Of a DNA stretch of 64,000 nucleotides, positions 7,935-15,239 are shown piece by piece. The notes beneath the pieces were generated by a model. That model did no database searches. It was given only the letters and a program-made list of their open reading frames with translations, and was not told the origin of the DNA. This DNA is from Pleomorphomonas diazotrophica (GTDB taxonomy: Bacteria > Pseudomonadota > Alphaproteobacteria > Rhizobiales > Pleomorphomonadaceae): NCBI RefSeq assembly GCF_002844595.1, contig NZ_PJNW01000019.1, positions 43,958 through 107,957 on the forward strand, given 5' to 3'. Within the stretch, counting starts at the first letter, position 1. Every line of letters starts with the position of its first letter. The position numbers and the translations under genes are program-made.

Positions 7935-8225
7935 ATGAAAGCCGGCTGGGTCTATATCGTCACCAACAAGCCGCAGGGCGTTCTCTACATCGGCGTCACA
8001 TCCGATCTGGAGGGGCGCATCTGGGAGCATCGCAACCATATCTATCGCGGCTTCACCGATAGCTACAACTGCACGCGGCTCGTTTGGTACGAGGATTGTG
8101 GCGATATCACCGAGGCCATTCATCGCGAGAACCGTCTGAAGTTCTGGAAGCGCGCCTGGAAGATCAGGCTGATCGAAGAGATGAATCCGGGGTGGGATGA
8201 TCTCTTCGAGACGATCATGTCGTGA
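7935..8225 (+). CDS. GIY-YIG nuclease-domain protein
   Basis: The 96-residue protein is a single GIY-YIG domain of the UPF0213/YhbQ-like type: GWVYIVTNKPQGVLYIGVTS gives the paired GIY and YIG tracts, Arg in EGRIWEH is the usual catalytic Arg, HxNxxRG-like text HIYRGFTDSYN follows, and Glu in RENRLKFWKR the metal-binding Glu. Such stand-alone domains are numerous in alphaproteobacteria with no settled role. The gene is flanked by near-identical element A copies R2 and R3 (see findings). Confidence 0.9.
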   Translation: MKAGWVYIVTNKPQGVLYIGVTSDLEGRIWEHRNHIYRGFTDSYNCTRLVWYEDCGDITEAIHRENRLKFWKRAWKIRLIEEMNPGWDDLFETIMS

Positions 8226-8226
8226 T

Positions 8227-8404
8227 GGAGCCCGATATCGGCGTTGCACTTCGTTCTGCCCGAGGTCCTGGCCTTCGCCAGGATGACAGCTTTATATAAA
8301 TGAAACAACGCGGTAGCCGCTCGCTCGCCTTTCCATAAGTTGTCATCCTGCGCTTTAGGCGCAGGACCTCAGGCCGAAAAGGGCACGCGGCCCATATAGC
8401 TCTC
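8227..8404. repeat. Element A copy R3
   Basis: It starts at GGAGCCCGATATCGGC just after the GIY-YIG stop codon and ends near CCCATATAGCTCTCC. The left arm and centre (GAGGTCCTGGCCTTCGCCAG, AGCTTTATATAAATGAAACA) match R2. The right arm reads GTCATCCTGCGCTTTAGGCG, with a small loop change. Confidence 0.82.
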
Positions 8405-8414
8405 CCCTACGGCC

Positions 8415-9257
8415 TCACCCCTCCAGCTGTTCCGAGGAGAACCAGACATCCGGGTAGACGGCGACGGCGGTGGCGTCGGGGGTGCGGTCGGTGGTGCGCC
8501 AGATGGAGCGGAGGGAGCGGACCTCTTCGGTGCTTTGCGGCAGGCGGAGCGGCGTGAGTTCGCCGGAGGCGCCGACGCAGGGGATGAACCAGGAGCGCAT
8601 CAGCGGGCTCACGGTGAAGCCGCCGCTTTCGGCCTTGACGAGCAGCGTGAGGGCGATCTTGTCGCTCGGCCGCCAGGGGAAGATCAGCCGTCCGCCCGGG
8701 TTGAGGGCGTCGAGCCAGTCGACCGGCGGCGCGGCGACGCCGGCGTTGACGTAGATGATGTCGGATTTCGGCAGCGGCTGGCGGGTGGCGTCGCCCTGCA
8801 CCACCGTCACGCCCTCCATGGGCTCGAGGTTGCGGCGGGCGAGGCCGGCGAGGCGCTCGTCGATCTCGAAGGCGGTGACGGTGCCGGACGGCAGCACCAG
8901 CATCTGCAGGATGGCGGTGTAATAGCCGGTGCCGGCGCCGACGTGTGTCACCGCTTCGCCGGCCTGGGGGGCGACGGCGCCCATCCATGCGGCGTGCAGC
9001 GACGGCTCGCCGTTGTTGATGCCCTTCACGGCATCGAGCGCCACCAGCACGTCCTGATAGAGGTAGGTGGGGTCGGCGCTCGGCGTTTCGATGGGGCGCC
9101 CGTTGATGATCAGCCGCCACGGCCCCGGCGGGCAGAAGGCCTCGCGCGGGATGGCCTCGAAGGCCCGTTCCAGCCGGGGGTCGGACCACTTGCTGGCGGC
9201 GGCCATGACCCGCGCATAAAAGCCCCTGATTTCCTCGATGCCGGCACGTTTCGTCAT
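8415..9257 (-). CDS. Protein-L-isoaspartate O-methyltransferase-like SAM methyltransferase
   Basis: The 280-residue product matches the PCMT family: REAFCPPGPW near the start, the motif I VTHVGAGTGYYTAIL (around residues 103-117), the acidic motif TAFEIDERLA, and NPGGRLIFPW as motif III. True PCMTs repair isoaspartyl residues; this copy lacks a clear PCMT SQP segment and carries a C-terminal extension, so small-molecule methylation is possible. Start 9257 has AAGGGAAC upstream; the open extension to 9359 is element A sequence and is rejected. Confidence 0.75.
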   Translation of the reverse strand: MTKRAGIEEIRGFYARVMAAASKWSDPRLERAFEAIPREAFCPPGPWRLIINGRPIETPSADPTYLYQDVLVALDAVKGINNGEPSLHAAWMGAVAPQAGEAVTHVGAGTGYYTAILQMLVLPSGTVTAFEIDERLAGLARRNLEPMEGVTVVQGDATRQPLPKSDIIYVNAGVAAPPVDWLDALNPGGRLIFPWRPSDKIALTLLVKAESGGFTVSPLMRSWFIPCVGASGELTPLRLPQSTEEVRSLRSIWRTTDRTPDATAVAVYPDVWFSSEQLEG

Positions 9258-9334
9258 GTGGAGTTCCCTTGTCCGGAGGGTATGCCGGACATATGGGGTC
9301 GTTCTGGGAGATGGGTAGGTTGGAGGGGATGAGG

Positions 9335-9516
9335 GAGCGCGATATGGGCGGCGGCGCATTCTCGTCCTGAGGTCCCCGCCTTCGCGGGGATGACAGATTT
9401 ATATATTAAAACATATACATAGATTGTCATCCTGCGCGAAGGCGGTCTTAAATTCACACGTGAATTTAAGGTGGATCTCGGGCAGGAAAGGGCGTGGGGC
9501 GGATATCGGGCGGTCC
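9335..9516. repeat. Element A copy R4, right arm carrying the 24-bp palindrome
   Basis: The left arm is GAGGTCCCCGCCTTCGCGGG, the centre ATTTATATATTAAAACATAT, and the right arm GTCATCCTGCGCGAAGGCGG. The right arm is interrupted at 9447-9470 by CTTAAATTC-N6-GAATTTAAG, then resumes with GGTGGATCTCGGGCAG. It sits between the convergent PCMT-like and MarR gene ends. Confidence 0.82.
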
Positions 9517-9522
9517 TGGCCG

Positions 9523-10053
9523 TCAGGAGTCCGCCCCCACCTCCGGGTTGAGGTCGGACAGGGCGAGTTTGCGCAGCAGCGTCTCCAACGTGGCGCGTTC
9601 ATCGGCCGTGAGGGCGTCGAGCACCTTGCTTTCGAAGGCCATGTCCTCGCGGAAGGCGCGTTCGGCGAGGGCGGCGCCGTCGGGCGTCAGTTGCACCAGC
9701 ATGCTCCTGGCGTCCTCCGGGTCGGGCAGGCGGGCGATGAGGCCGGCTTTTTCCAGCTTGGCGAGGCGGGCGGTGAGGCCGCCGGAGGAGATCATCAGCC
9801 AGCGGTAGAGCTCGGTGGGCCGCAGGCAATAGGGCGGGCCGGAGCGACGCAGCGTGGCGATCACGTCGAACTCGCCGCTGTCGAGGCCGTATTTCCTGAA
9901 GATCGCCTCGATCGGCGGCCTGACGTTCAGTGTGATCCAGCGCATGCGGCCGAGGATGGCCATGCCGCGCGTGTCGAGATCGGGCAGCTCGGCCGCCCAT
10001 TGCGCGCGCCTCGCGTCGACGCCGTCCCCTGCCGTGTCATTTTGTCTTGACAT
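9523..10053 (-). CDS. MarR-family transcriptional regulator
   Basis: The 176-residue product has the MarR core: DSGEFDVIATLRRSGPPYCL, then helix ELYRWLMISSGGLTARLAKL, then the wing PDPEDARSMLVQLTPDG. Start 10053 has AGGAGA seven bases upstream. The start lies between two copies of the operator TCTTGACATCAAGA, so autoregulation and control of the divergent MBL-fold gene are likely. Confidence 0.88.
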   Translation of the reverse strand: MSRQNDTAGDGVDARRAQWAAELPDLDTRGMAILGRMRWITLNVRPPIEAIFRKYGLDSGEFDVIATLRRSGPPYCLRPTELYRWLMISSGGLTARLAKLEKAGLIARLPDPEDARSMLVQLTPDGAALAERAFREDMAFESKVLDALTADERATLETLLRKLALSDLNPEVGADS

Positions 10054-10084
10054 CAAGACATCTCCTGTTATCTTGACATCAAGA
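10045..10084. promoter_or_regulatory. Two MarR operator copies in a divergent promoter
   Basis: TCTTGACATCAAGA occurs at 10045-10058 and at 10071-10084, 26 bp apart, between the MarR gene and the MBL-fold gene. Each is a 6+6 palindrome around a 2-base centre. The first covers the MarR start codon. Confidence 0.75.
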
Positions 10085-10109
10085 TAACTCTGACGACGGA
10101 GGCAAGGCA

Positions 10110-10940
10110 ATGACAGAGATCAACAAACTTGCCCTTTCGCGGGTTCCCGTCTGCGTCACCTGCGGCACGCAATATCCGGGCGTGGAGCATAGGGACGATT
10201 GCCCGGTCTGCCGCGACGAGCGCCAGTTCGTCGGCTGGGATGGTCAGCGCTGGACGACCTCGGCCGAGGTGGCCGCGAGCCACGAGATCCGCTTCGAGGA
10301 CGTGGCCGGAGTGACGACGCTGTGGCTGGTGCCGCGCTTTGCCATCGGCCAGCGCGCCTTCCTGATCCCTCAGGCGGACGGTCTGGTGATGTGGGAATGC
10401 CTGCCCACGGTCACCGATGCCGCCGTGGAGCGGATCGCCGGGATGGGCGGGGTGCAGGCGATCGCCATCTCGCACCCGCATTTCTATTCGGCCATGCTGG
10501 AGTGGAGCGAAGCGCTGGGCGGCGTGCCGATCTACCTCCACGAGGCGGACGAGGAGTGGGTCACTTTCGACAGCCCCTTCCTGCGCTTCTGGAGCGGCGA
10601 CCGCTTCCAGCTCACCGACGCGGTCGACCTCGTGCATCTGCCCGGCCATTTCGAGGGCAGCACAGGGCTTTTGTGGAAGAACGGGCCGCGCCCCGGCGGT
10701 AGCCTCTTCCCAGGCGACGCCATCCAGATCGGCATGGACAGGCGCATCGCCAGTTTCATGTATAGCTACCCCAACGCCATCCCGCTGGGGCGCAAGTCGC
10801 TGACCCGGCTGAAGGCGAAGGTCGACCCGCTGGAGTTCAAGGATCTCTATGGCTCTTTCGAGGGCAAGCAGATGATCGGCGACGCGAAGGCATTGGTTGA
10901 GGCGTCATTTGTCCGATATAAGGCGGCGCTAGAGGGTTAG
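10110..10940 (+). CDS. MBL-fold metallo-hydrolase with N-terminal zinc ribbon
   Basis: The 276-residue protein starts with a CVTCGTQYPG...CPVC zinc-ribbon-like knuckle (residues 15-34) and continues into a metallo-beta-lactamase fold: AISHPHFYSAMLEW replaces the usual THxHxDH metal motif, HLPGHFEGSTGL supplies a later His, and LFPGDAI the Asp. The degenerate first motif (HPHFYS) suggests altered metal binding. It is divergent from a MarR gene and probably repressed by it through the TCTTGACATCAAGA sites. GGAGGCAAGGCA precedes the ATG. Confidence 0.82.
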   Translation: MTEINKLALSRVPVCVTCGTQYPGVEHRDDCPVCRDERQFVGWDGQRWTTSAEVAASHEIRFEDVAGVTTLWLVPRFAIGQRAFLIPQADGLVMWECLPTVTDAAVERIAGMGGVQAIAISHPHFYSAMLEWSEALGGVPIYLHEADEEWVTFDSPFLRFWSGDRFQLTDAVDLVHLPGHFEGSTGLLWKNGPRPGGSLFPGDAIQIGMDRRIASFMYSYPNAIPLGRKSLTRLKAKVDPLEFKDLYGSFEGKQMIGDAKALVEASFVRYKAALEG

Positions 10941-11070
10941 CCGTCTGACGTGCGTCTCCTGGAGCCGTGCGGGGAACCCTGATTTGCCGGAAATGGTTCT
11001 AACTCCGGTTCAACGCAATTTGGGGCGGAAAGCCAGTTCCCACTTTGCCGCATTGCTCCAGGAGGAGAAC

Positions 11071-11481
11071 ATGAGCTCGACGAAACTCAACTTGCTCGTT
11101 TGCCTGTTCGTTCTCGGCGGGTCGACGGTTGCCGAGGCCACCTGCCTCAACTCCGTCACCGAGCTCAAAGCCGAGGGTATAAAGGCCCATTGGCTGGAGA
11201 CGACCGCCGATGACGGCAAGCCGCTCAAGATCGTCATCTCCGATGGTGCCAAGGGCCTGGTCTACTCGGCCAGCAAAGCCGGTGAGCCGTGGCTGGCCGG
11301 GAAGGCATCCTTCTGCCGGTCGGGAGACAAGACAGTGGTGACGTTGAACAACACCGAGGTCACGGAGAATGTCCCGCTGGTGACGAGGATGGCGCTGCCG
11401 GACACGCTGACGGCGCCGATCGTCAACGACGAGATCAATCTGGCAGGCGGCCCTTGGCGCGGGACCTTCGTCGGGCGGTAG
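11071..11481 (+). CDS. Secreted protein of unknown function
   Basis: A 136-residue protein with a signal peptide (MSSTKLNLLVCLFVLGG then STVAEA) and two cysteines in the mature part (ATCLNS and SFCRSG) that may pair. No family is recognised. Start 11071 has CAGGAGGAGAAC upstream; the open frame continues to 10984, but without a ribosome site. The mature chain is probably periplasmic. Confidence 0.7.
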   Translation: MSSTKLNLLVCLFVLGGSTVAEATCLNSVTELKAEGIKAHWLETTADDGKPLKIVISDGAKGLVYSASKAGEPWLAGKASFCRSGDKTVVTLNNTEVTENVPLVTRMALPDTLTAPIVNDEINLAGGPWRGTFVGR

Positions 11482-11518
11482 TTGGTTCGTGAGTTGCCTC
11501 GCCTCGGCGAGTTTCGGA

Positions 11519-11677
11519 CGGAGCGCGATATCGGCCGATGAGATTTCTCGTCCTGAGGTCCTGCGCCTTCGCGCAGGATGACAGAATTATATATTAAAAA
11601 CATATACATAGATTGTCATCCTGCGCGAAGGCGCAGGACCTCAGGCAGAAAAGGGCGAGGGCGGATATAGGGCGCCC
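11519..11677. repeat. Element A copy R5 (clean, most symmetrical copy)
   Basis: GAGCGCGATATCGGCC at 11521 and GGATATAGGGCGCCCC near 11662 are the outer ends. Arms GAGGTCCTGCGCCTTCGCGC and GTCATCCTGCGCGAAGGCGC flank AGAATTATATATTAAAAACA. This copy has neither an insert nor a deletion and best represents the ancestral unit of about 155 bp. Confidence 0.85.
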
Positions 11678-11755
11678 CATGCTTTCCGCGCGGCGATCCT
11701 GACGGAAATTGCCGCGACTGCGTGTCATGAGCAATCAAAAGAGGAGGGGACCATC

Positions 11756-12169
11756 ATGAGGATCACCGTAGAGACCACCGTTGCCGCGCCGATCGCCGAG
11801 GTCTGGCGCGCCTATGTCAGCCCCGAGGACATCAAGGCGTGGAACGCCGCCTCCGACGACTGGCACACCACCACCGCCAGCGTCGATCTCCGCGAGGGCG
11901 GGGCCTTCTCCTCGCGCATGGAGGCGAAGGACGGCAGCCAGGGCTTCGACTTCGCCGGTACCTACACCAGGATCGTGCCGCAGAAGCGCATCGAATATGC
12001 CTTCGGCGATCGGACGGCCGAGGTGCTGTTCGAGGAGCGGCCCGAGGGCGTCCACGTCAGCGTCAGCTTCGACCCCGAGACCACCTATCCCCTGGAGTAC
12101 CAGCGTGACGGCTGGCAGGCGATCCTCGACAATTTCGGCCGCCACGTGGAAGGACTGAAGGCATCATGA
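11756..12169 (+). CDS. SRPBCC/AHSA1-domain protein
   Basis: The 137-residue product is an AHSA1-type START-like fold: TTVAAPIAEVWRAYVSPEDI at the start, WNAASDDWHT, a central GTYTRIVPQKRIEYAFGD strand pair and a C-terminal helix GWQAILDNFGRHVEG. These bind hydrophobic ligands or act as enzymes or stress factors. Its stop overlaps the LysE-family start by four bases (ATGA), so both are translated together. Confidence 0.85.
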   Translation: MRITVETTVAAPIAEVWRAYVSPEDIKAWNAASDDWHTTTASVDLREGGAFSSRMEAKDGSQGFDFAGTYTRIVPQKRIEYAFGDRTAEVLFEERPEGVHVSVSFDPETTYPLEYQRDGWQAILDNFGRHVEGLKAS

Positions 12170-12783
12170 TCACGCTCCTTGCCAGCATCGCGGTGATCCA
12201 CCTTCTGGCGGTGGCCAGCCCCGGCCCGACGCTGATGGTGGTGATGAGCCAGTCGGTGGCCGGTTCGAGGCGCTCGGGCTTTCTGGTGGTGGTCGGCGTG
12301 GTGGCCGCCACTCTCGTCTGGTCGAGCGTGACGGCGGCCGGTCTCGGCGGCGTCGTCGCCCGCTTCGGCTGGCTGTATTTCGGGCTGAAGCTCGTCGGCG
12401 CCGCCTATCTCGCCTGGCTGGCCTGGGGGCTGCTGAAGGGCGTGTTCCAGCGCAAGGCGGTGGGCCTCGATACGTCGCGGCCGGTGCTGAGCGGGGCGGG
12501 CGCGCTGCGCGCCGGCTTCCTCACCACCATCGCCAACCCCAAGGTGGTCGCCTATTACGCCAGCCTGTTCGGCGTGATGATCCCGGCCGGAGCGGGCGGC
12601 GCGGTGTTCGCCGGCGCCGTCCTGACGGCGGCGCTTGTCTCCGCCCTCTGGTGGAGCGCCGTGGTGCTGCTGTTCGGCCTGCCGGCGGTGCGGAATGTGT
12701 ATGCGAGGGCGCGGCGGTGGATGGACGCGGCGATGGGGGCGTTGCTCTTGGCGCTGGCGGGACGGTTGTTGTTCGGCCGGTGA
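12166..12783 (+). CDS. LysE/RhtB-family amino-acid exporter
   Basis: The 205-residue membrane protein shows the LysE pattern: an N-terminal SPGPTLMVVMSQSVAGSRRS loop after TM1, LKLVGAAYLAWLAWGLLKG, and GFLTTIANPKVVAYYASLFG. It has about six helices. Family members export amino acids or homoserine lactones; the substrate is unknown. It is coupled to the AHSA1-type gene by a 4-base overlap. Confidence 0.88.
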   Translation: MITLLASIAVIHLLAVASPGPTLMVVMSQSVAGSRRSGFLVVVGVVAATLVWSSVTAAGLGGVVARFGWLYFGLKLVGAAYLAWLAWGLLKGVFQRKAVGLDTSRPVLSGAGALRAGFLTTIANPKVVAYYASLFGVMIPAGAGGAVFAGAVLTAALVSALWWSAVVLLFGLPAVRNVYARARRWMDAAMGALLLALAGRLLFGR

Positions 12784-12799
12784 GGGGGAGGGATATGGG

Positions 12800-13008
12800 G
12801 AGACCGATATCGGCCGGGTCGCCTCTTTCTGCCTGAGGTCCTGCGCCTTCGCACAGGATGACAAGAGAATTATATATATGAAACAAAGAGATAGCGAAGA
12901 ATCCACCTTCCCATAGGTTGTCATCCTGCGCGAAGGCCTCTTGAATTCGCACGCGAATTCAAGGTGGACCTCAGGCAGAAAGGGGCGCTGTCGAGCATAT
13001 CGCGCTCC
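12800..13008. repeat. Element A copy R6, right arm carrying the 24-bp palindrome
   Basis: The left arm GAGGTCCTGCGCCTTCGCAC and the right arm GTCATCCTGCGCGAAGGCCT surround AGAATTATATATATGAAACA plus a 25-base stretch. The palindrome CTTGAATTC-N6-GAATTCAAG occupies 12940-12963 and is followed by GTGGACCTCAGGCAG. Confidence 0.82.
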
Positions 13009-13031
13009 ACTTCCCCGAAGTGAGCGGATCG

Positions 13032-13063
13032 GCACCGAAAGAGAGCGATATCGCACCGAAAGA
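13032..13063. promoter_or_regulatory. Direct repeat GCACCGAAAGA, 21 bp apart
   Basis: GCACCGAAAGA occurs at 13032-13042 and 13053-13063, two helical turns apart, about 80 bases upstream of the VOC gene. The spacing suits an AraC-family dimer, and the AraC gene is second in this unit. Confidence 0.45.
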
Positions 13064-13144
13064 AGCGGTAGATGGTGCTAGGTTCCCGTCATCGGCAATT
13101 CGGCGCCGGCGACATGCCGGCCGAGCGGTGGCGGGAATGACGAC

Positions 13145-13543
13145 ATGATCAATCACGTGGTGGTCGGCTCGAATGACATCGAGCGCTCCCAGCGCTTCTA
13201 CGACGCGGTGCTCGGTACGCTGGAGGCGGGGGAGGCGCTCAGGAACGTGGCGGCGAGCGGCCATGTCAGGTTGTTCTACCGGCATGGCGGCGGTTCCTTC
13301 TGCGTCAGCCAGCCGATCAACGGCGAACCGGCGACGCCGGCCAACGGCGGCACCATCGCCTTCCGCTGTTCGTCGCCCGAGGCCGTCAGGACCTTTCACG
13401 ACGTGGCGGTCGCCCATGGCGGCACCTCCATCGAGGACCCGCCGGGCCTCCGACACAACCCGCTGGTCGGACCGGTGCACCTCGCCTATGTGCGCGACCC
13501 CGACGGCAACAAGCTCTGCGCCATCTGCCGGGTGGCGGCATGA
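13145..13543 (+). CDS. VOC-family (glyoxalase fold) protein
   Basis: The 132-residue protein has the two-module vicinal-oxygen-chelate pattern: INHVVVGSNDIERSQRFYDA at the start supplies the first metal His, and HLAYVRDPDGNKLCAIC at the end is the canonical second-module motif. It is a cytoplasmic lyase, dioxygenase or resistance-type fold with unknown substrate. It overlaps the AraC regulator start by four bases (ATGA). Confidence 0.85.
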   Translation: MINHVVVGSNDIERSQRFYDAVLGTLEAGEALRNVAASGHVRLFYRHGGGSFCVSQPINGEPATPANGGTIAFRCSSPEAVRTFHDVAVAHGGTSIEDPPGLRHNPLVGPVHLAYVRDPDGNKLCAICRVAA

Positions 13544-14382
13544 GCGGCAAGGCGCTTCTGAGCCGGCCCGGCGTCGGCTTCACCGCCAGCGTCGCCCAGA
13601 GCTGCGACCTGCGCTTCAGCCGCATCGCCGTCGATCGTCCGACGCTGATCGTCATCGACTGGGGCACCAAGATCCTGCAGGCGCCGGCCGGGCGGTGGTC
13701 GATCGACGGCGGCGAGGCGGTCGCCATCGCCGGCGGCCAGACCTTCGACGTCACCAACCGCCTGTCGCCGCGCGGCCGCTATGGCGCGCGCTGGCTGGTG
13801 TGGGACCCCTCGGTTCTCGCCGACTTCGAGAGGGGCGTCGAGGGGGCGACGCTCACGGACGTGGCAGCGCTCGGCCCGCTCGATGTGGGCTTTGCGGCGG
13901 CCGTCGACCGGGCGATCGAGGCGATCGGCGAGCCGGAGCGCGTGCCCGAGGCGGTGGCGCGGCATCGGCTGACCGAGGTGCTCGTCTGGCTGTCGCTCCA
14001 GGGCGTCCGCTTCTCGTCGGCGGAGAGCCTCAGTTTTTCGGCCAGGGTACGGCGGCTCATCGAGGGCGCGGCCGATGCGCGCTGGACGGCGGCGGAGGTG
14101 GCACGGCGCCTCGCCGTCAGCGAAGCCACGCTGCGCCGGCGCCTTTCGGCGGAGGGAACGAGCCTCGGCGACCTCCTCGTCGACGTGCGCATGGCGCAGG
14201 GCCTGTTGCTGCTGCAATCCACCGATTTCCCGGTCAACCGCGTGGCGCTGGAGGTGGGCTATGAATCCGCCTCCCGCTTCGCCATCCGCTTCCGCGCCCG
14301 CTTCGGCTTCCCGCCGACCGCCATCCGGGGGCATGCGCGGGATGGTGTGGAGCGGGCAGCGCTCTTGTCGGTCGCGGGCTGA
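13540..14382 (+). CDS. AraC-family transcriptional regulator
   Basis: The 280-residue product has a C-terminal AraC double helix-turn-helix: AAEVARRLAVSEATLRRRLS, then VRMAQGLLLLQSTDFPVNRV, then VGYESASRFAIRFRARFGFP. The N-terminal 180 residues are a cupin-like sensory part. It is co-translated with the VOC protein and may bind the direct repeats at 13032-13063. Confidence 0.88.
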   Translation: MSGKALLSRPGVGFTASVAQSCDLRFSRIAVDRPTLIVIDWGTKILQAPAGRWSIDGGEAVAIAGGQTFDVTNRLSPRGRYGARWLVWDPSVLADFERGVEGATLTDVAALGPLDVGFAAAVDRAIEAIGEPERVPEAVARHRLTEVLVWLSLQGVRFSSAESLSFSARVRRLIEGAADARWTAAEVARRLAVSEATLRRRLSAEGTSLGDLLVDVRMAQGLLLLQSTDFPVNRVALEVGYESASRFAIRFRARFGFPPTAIRGHARDGVERAALLSVAG

Positions 14383-14385
14383 AGA

Positions 14386-14413
14386 TTGACAAAATTTGCC
14401 AATTTCATACCCT
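14386..14413 (+). promoter_or_regulatory. Promoter of the ParD/ParE-like module
   Basis: TTGACA at 14386-14391 and TACCCT at 14408-14413 are 16 bases apart, 25 bases before the antitoxin ATG. The symmetric AAATTTGCCAATTT between them may be an operator. The -10 box is poor. Confidence 0.45.
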
Positions 14414-14437
14414 ACGAGCTGATCGGGAGTATCCAGC

Positions 14438-14704
14438 ATGGCCACGATGAATGTCAGCTTGCCCACGGACATGGCCCAGTTCGTCGAGGACGAAGTCGAG
14501 GGCGGCGGTTATGCGTCGTCGAGCGAGGTGGTTCGCGAGGCGTTGCGCCTGCTTCAGCGCGACAAGGCGCTGGAGGCGGAGAGGCTTGCGATCCTGCGCC
14601 GCGAGATCGGCATCGGCCTCGCCGACGCGGCGGCGGGCCGCTTCTCGCAGAAGTCGGTGAAGGACATCGCCGATGAGGTGAGAAGGGATCACCTCGGCGA
14701 ATGA
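14438..14704 (+). CDS. ParD-like ribbon-helix-helix antitoxin
   Basis: The 88-residue protein begins with the RHH pattern ATMNVSLPTDMAQFVEDEV and SSSEVVREALRLLQRDKALE, then a toxin-binding C-terminal helix region. This is the type II addiction antitoxin (CC2985/ParD-like) layout. Its stop overlaps the toxin start by four bases. Confidence 0.88.
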   Translation: MATMNVSLPTDMAQFVEDEVEGGGYASSSEVVREALRLLQRDKALEAERLAILRREIGIGLADAAAGRFSQKSVKDIADEVRRDHLGE

Positions 14705-15063
14705 GCCATGAACTCACCGCGGCCGCGGAGCGCGACATCCGCGAGATTCTCTCCGCGACGCTGACGATGTTCGGGACGCATCAGCTCGCGGCATACGCGG
14801 CCATCATCGAGAAAGGCATCGGCATGGTCGGGGAGGAGCCGGAAAGGGTCGGCTCCATCGACCGCTCGTCGATCGCGCCTGATGTCAGGCTGTTTCACCT
14901 TGAACTGGCGGCCGGCAGGCGGGGCGCCGCCGCCCATTGCCTCTATTGCACGACGGGCAGGCTGGCGAACGGGGAAGCCGGCGTCATCATACTCCGTGTC
15001 CTGCACGAGGGCATGGAGCCGCGCGGCAAGCTGCTGCGCGCTCTGGGCCGGCCGCCGACATGA
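14701..15063 (+). CDS. ParE/RelE-superfamily toxin
   Basis: The 120-residue product begins MSHELTAAAERDIREILSAT, the ParE N-terminal signature (T-xx-A-xx-D-[IL]-xx-I), and ends with GVIILRVLHEGMEPRGKLLR, the usual ILRVLH(E/D)-MD segment. ParE toxins poison DNA gyrase. The toxin is longer than the typical 95 to 100 residues because of a mid-protein insertion (LELAAGRRGAAAHCLYCTTG). It is paired with the upstream ParD-like antitoxin. Confidence 0.85.
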   Translation: MSHELTAAAERDIREILSATLTMFGTHQLAAYAAIIEKGIGMVGEEPERVGSIDRSSIAPDVRLFHLELAAGRRGAAAHCLYCTTGRLANGEAGVIILRVLHEGMEPRGKLLRALGRPPT

Positions 15064-15118
15064 TCGGCTGGGGCGAATGGCGGGCCGACGCGGAAGTTGC
15101 GGGCCGGTAGAGGTGTTT

Positions 15119-15217
15119 GGAGCTTGATATGTGCCGGGTGCTCCATTCTGCCTGAGGTCCTGCGCGCAGGCGCAGGACCTCAGGCCCAAAGGGGCGGGAC
15201 GGCCGATATGAGTCTCC
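15119..15217. repeat. Element A copy R7, centre deleted
   Basis: This short copy fuses the two arms directly, GAGGTCCTGCGCGCAGGCGC then AGGACCTCAGG, so the AT-rich centre is gone and a single tight hairpin remains. Outer ends (GGAGCTTGATATGTGCCGG and CGGCCGATATGAGTCTCC) are kept. It lies downstream of the ParE gene and next to the convergent GGDEF-EAL gene end. Confidence 0.78.
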
Positions 15218-15239
15218 GACCGAACCGGCGCTCTCCCCC

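Noticed and set aside
10984..11070. Upstream extension of the secreted protein at 11071
   Set aside because: It would place 29 charged residues before a clear signal peptide, and the strong AGGAGG site fits the 11071 start.
11519..11677. Short ORFs with EFTREFK- or EFACEFK-like text around element A copies
   Set aside because: These peptides are translations of the 24-bp palindrome and arms; they lack ribosome sites and change frame between copies.
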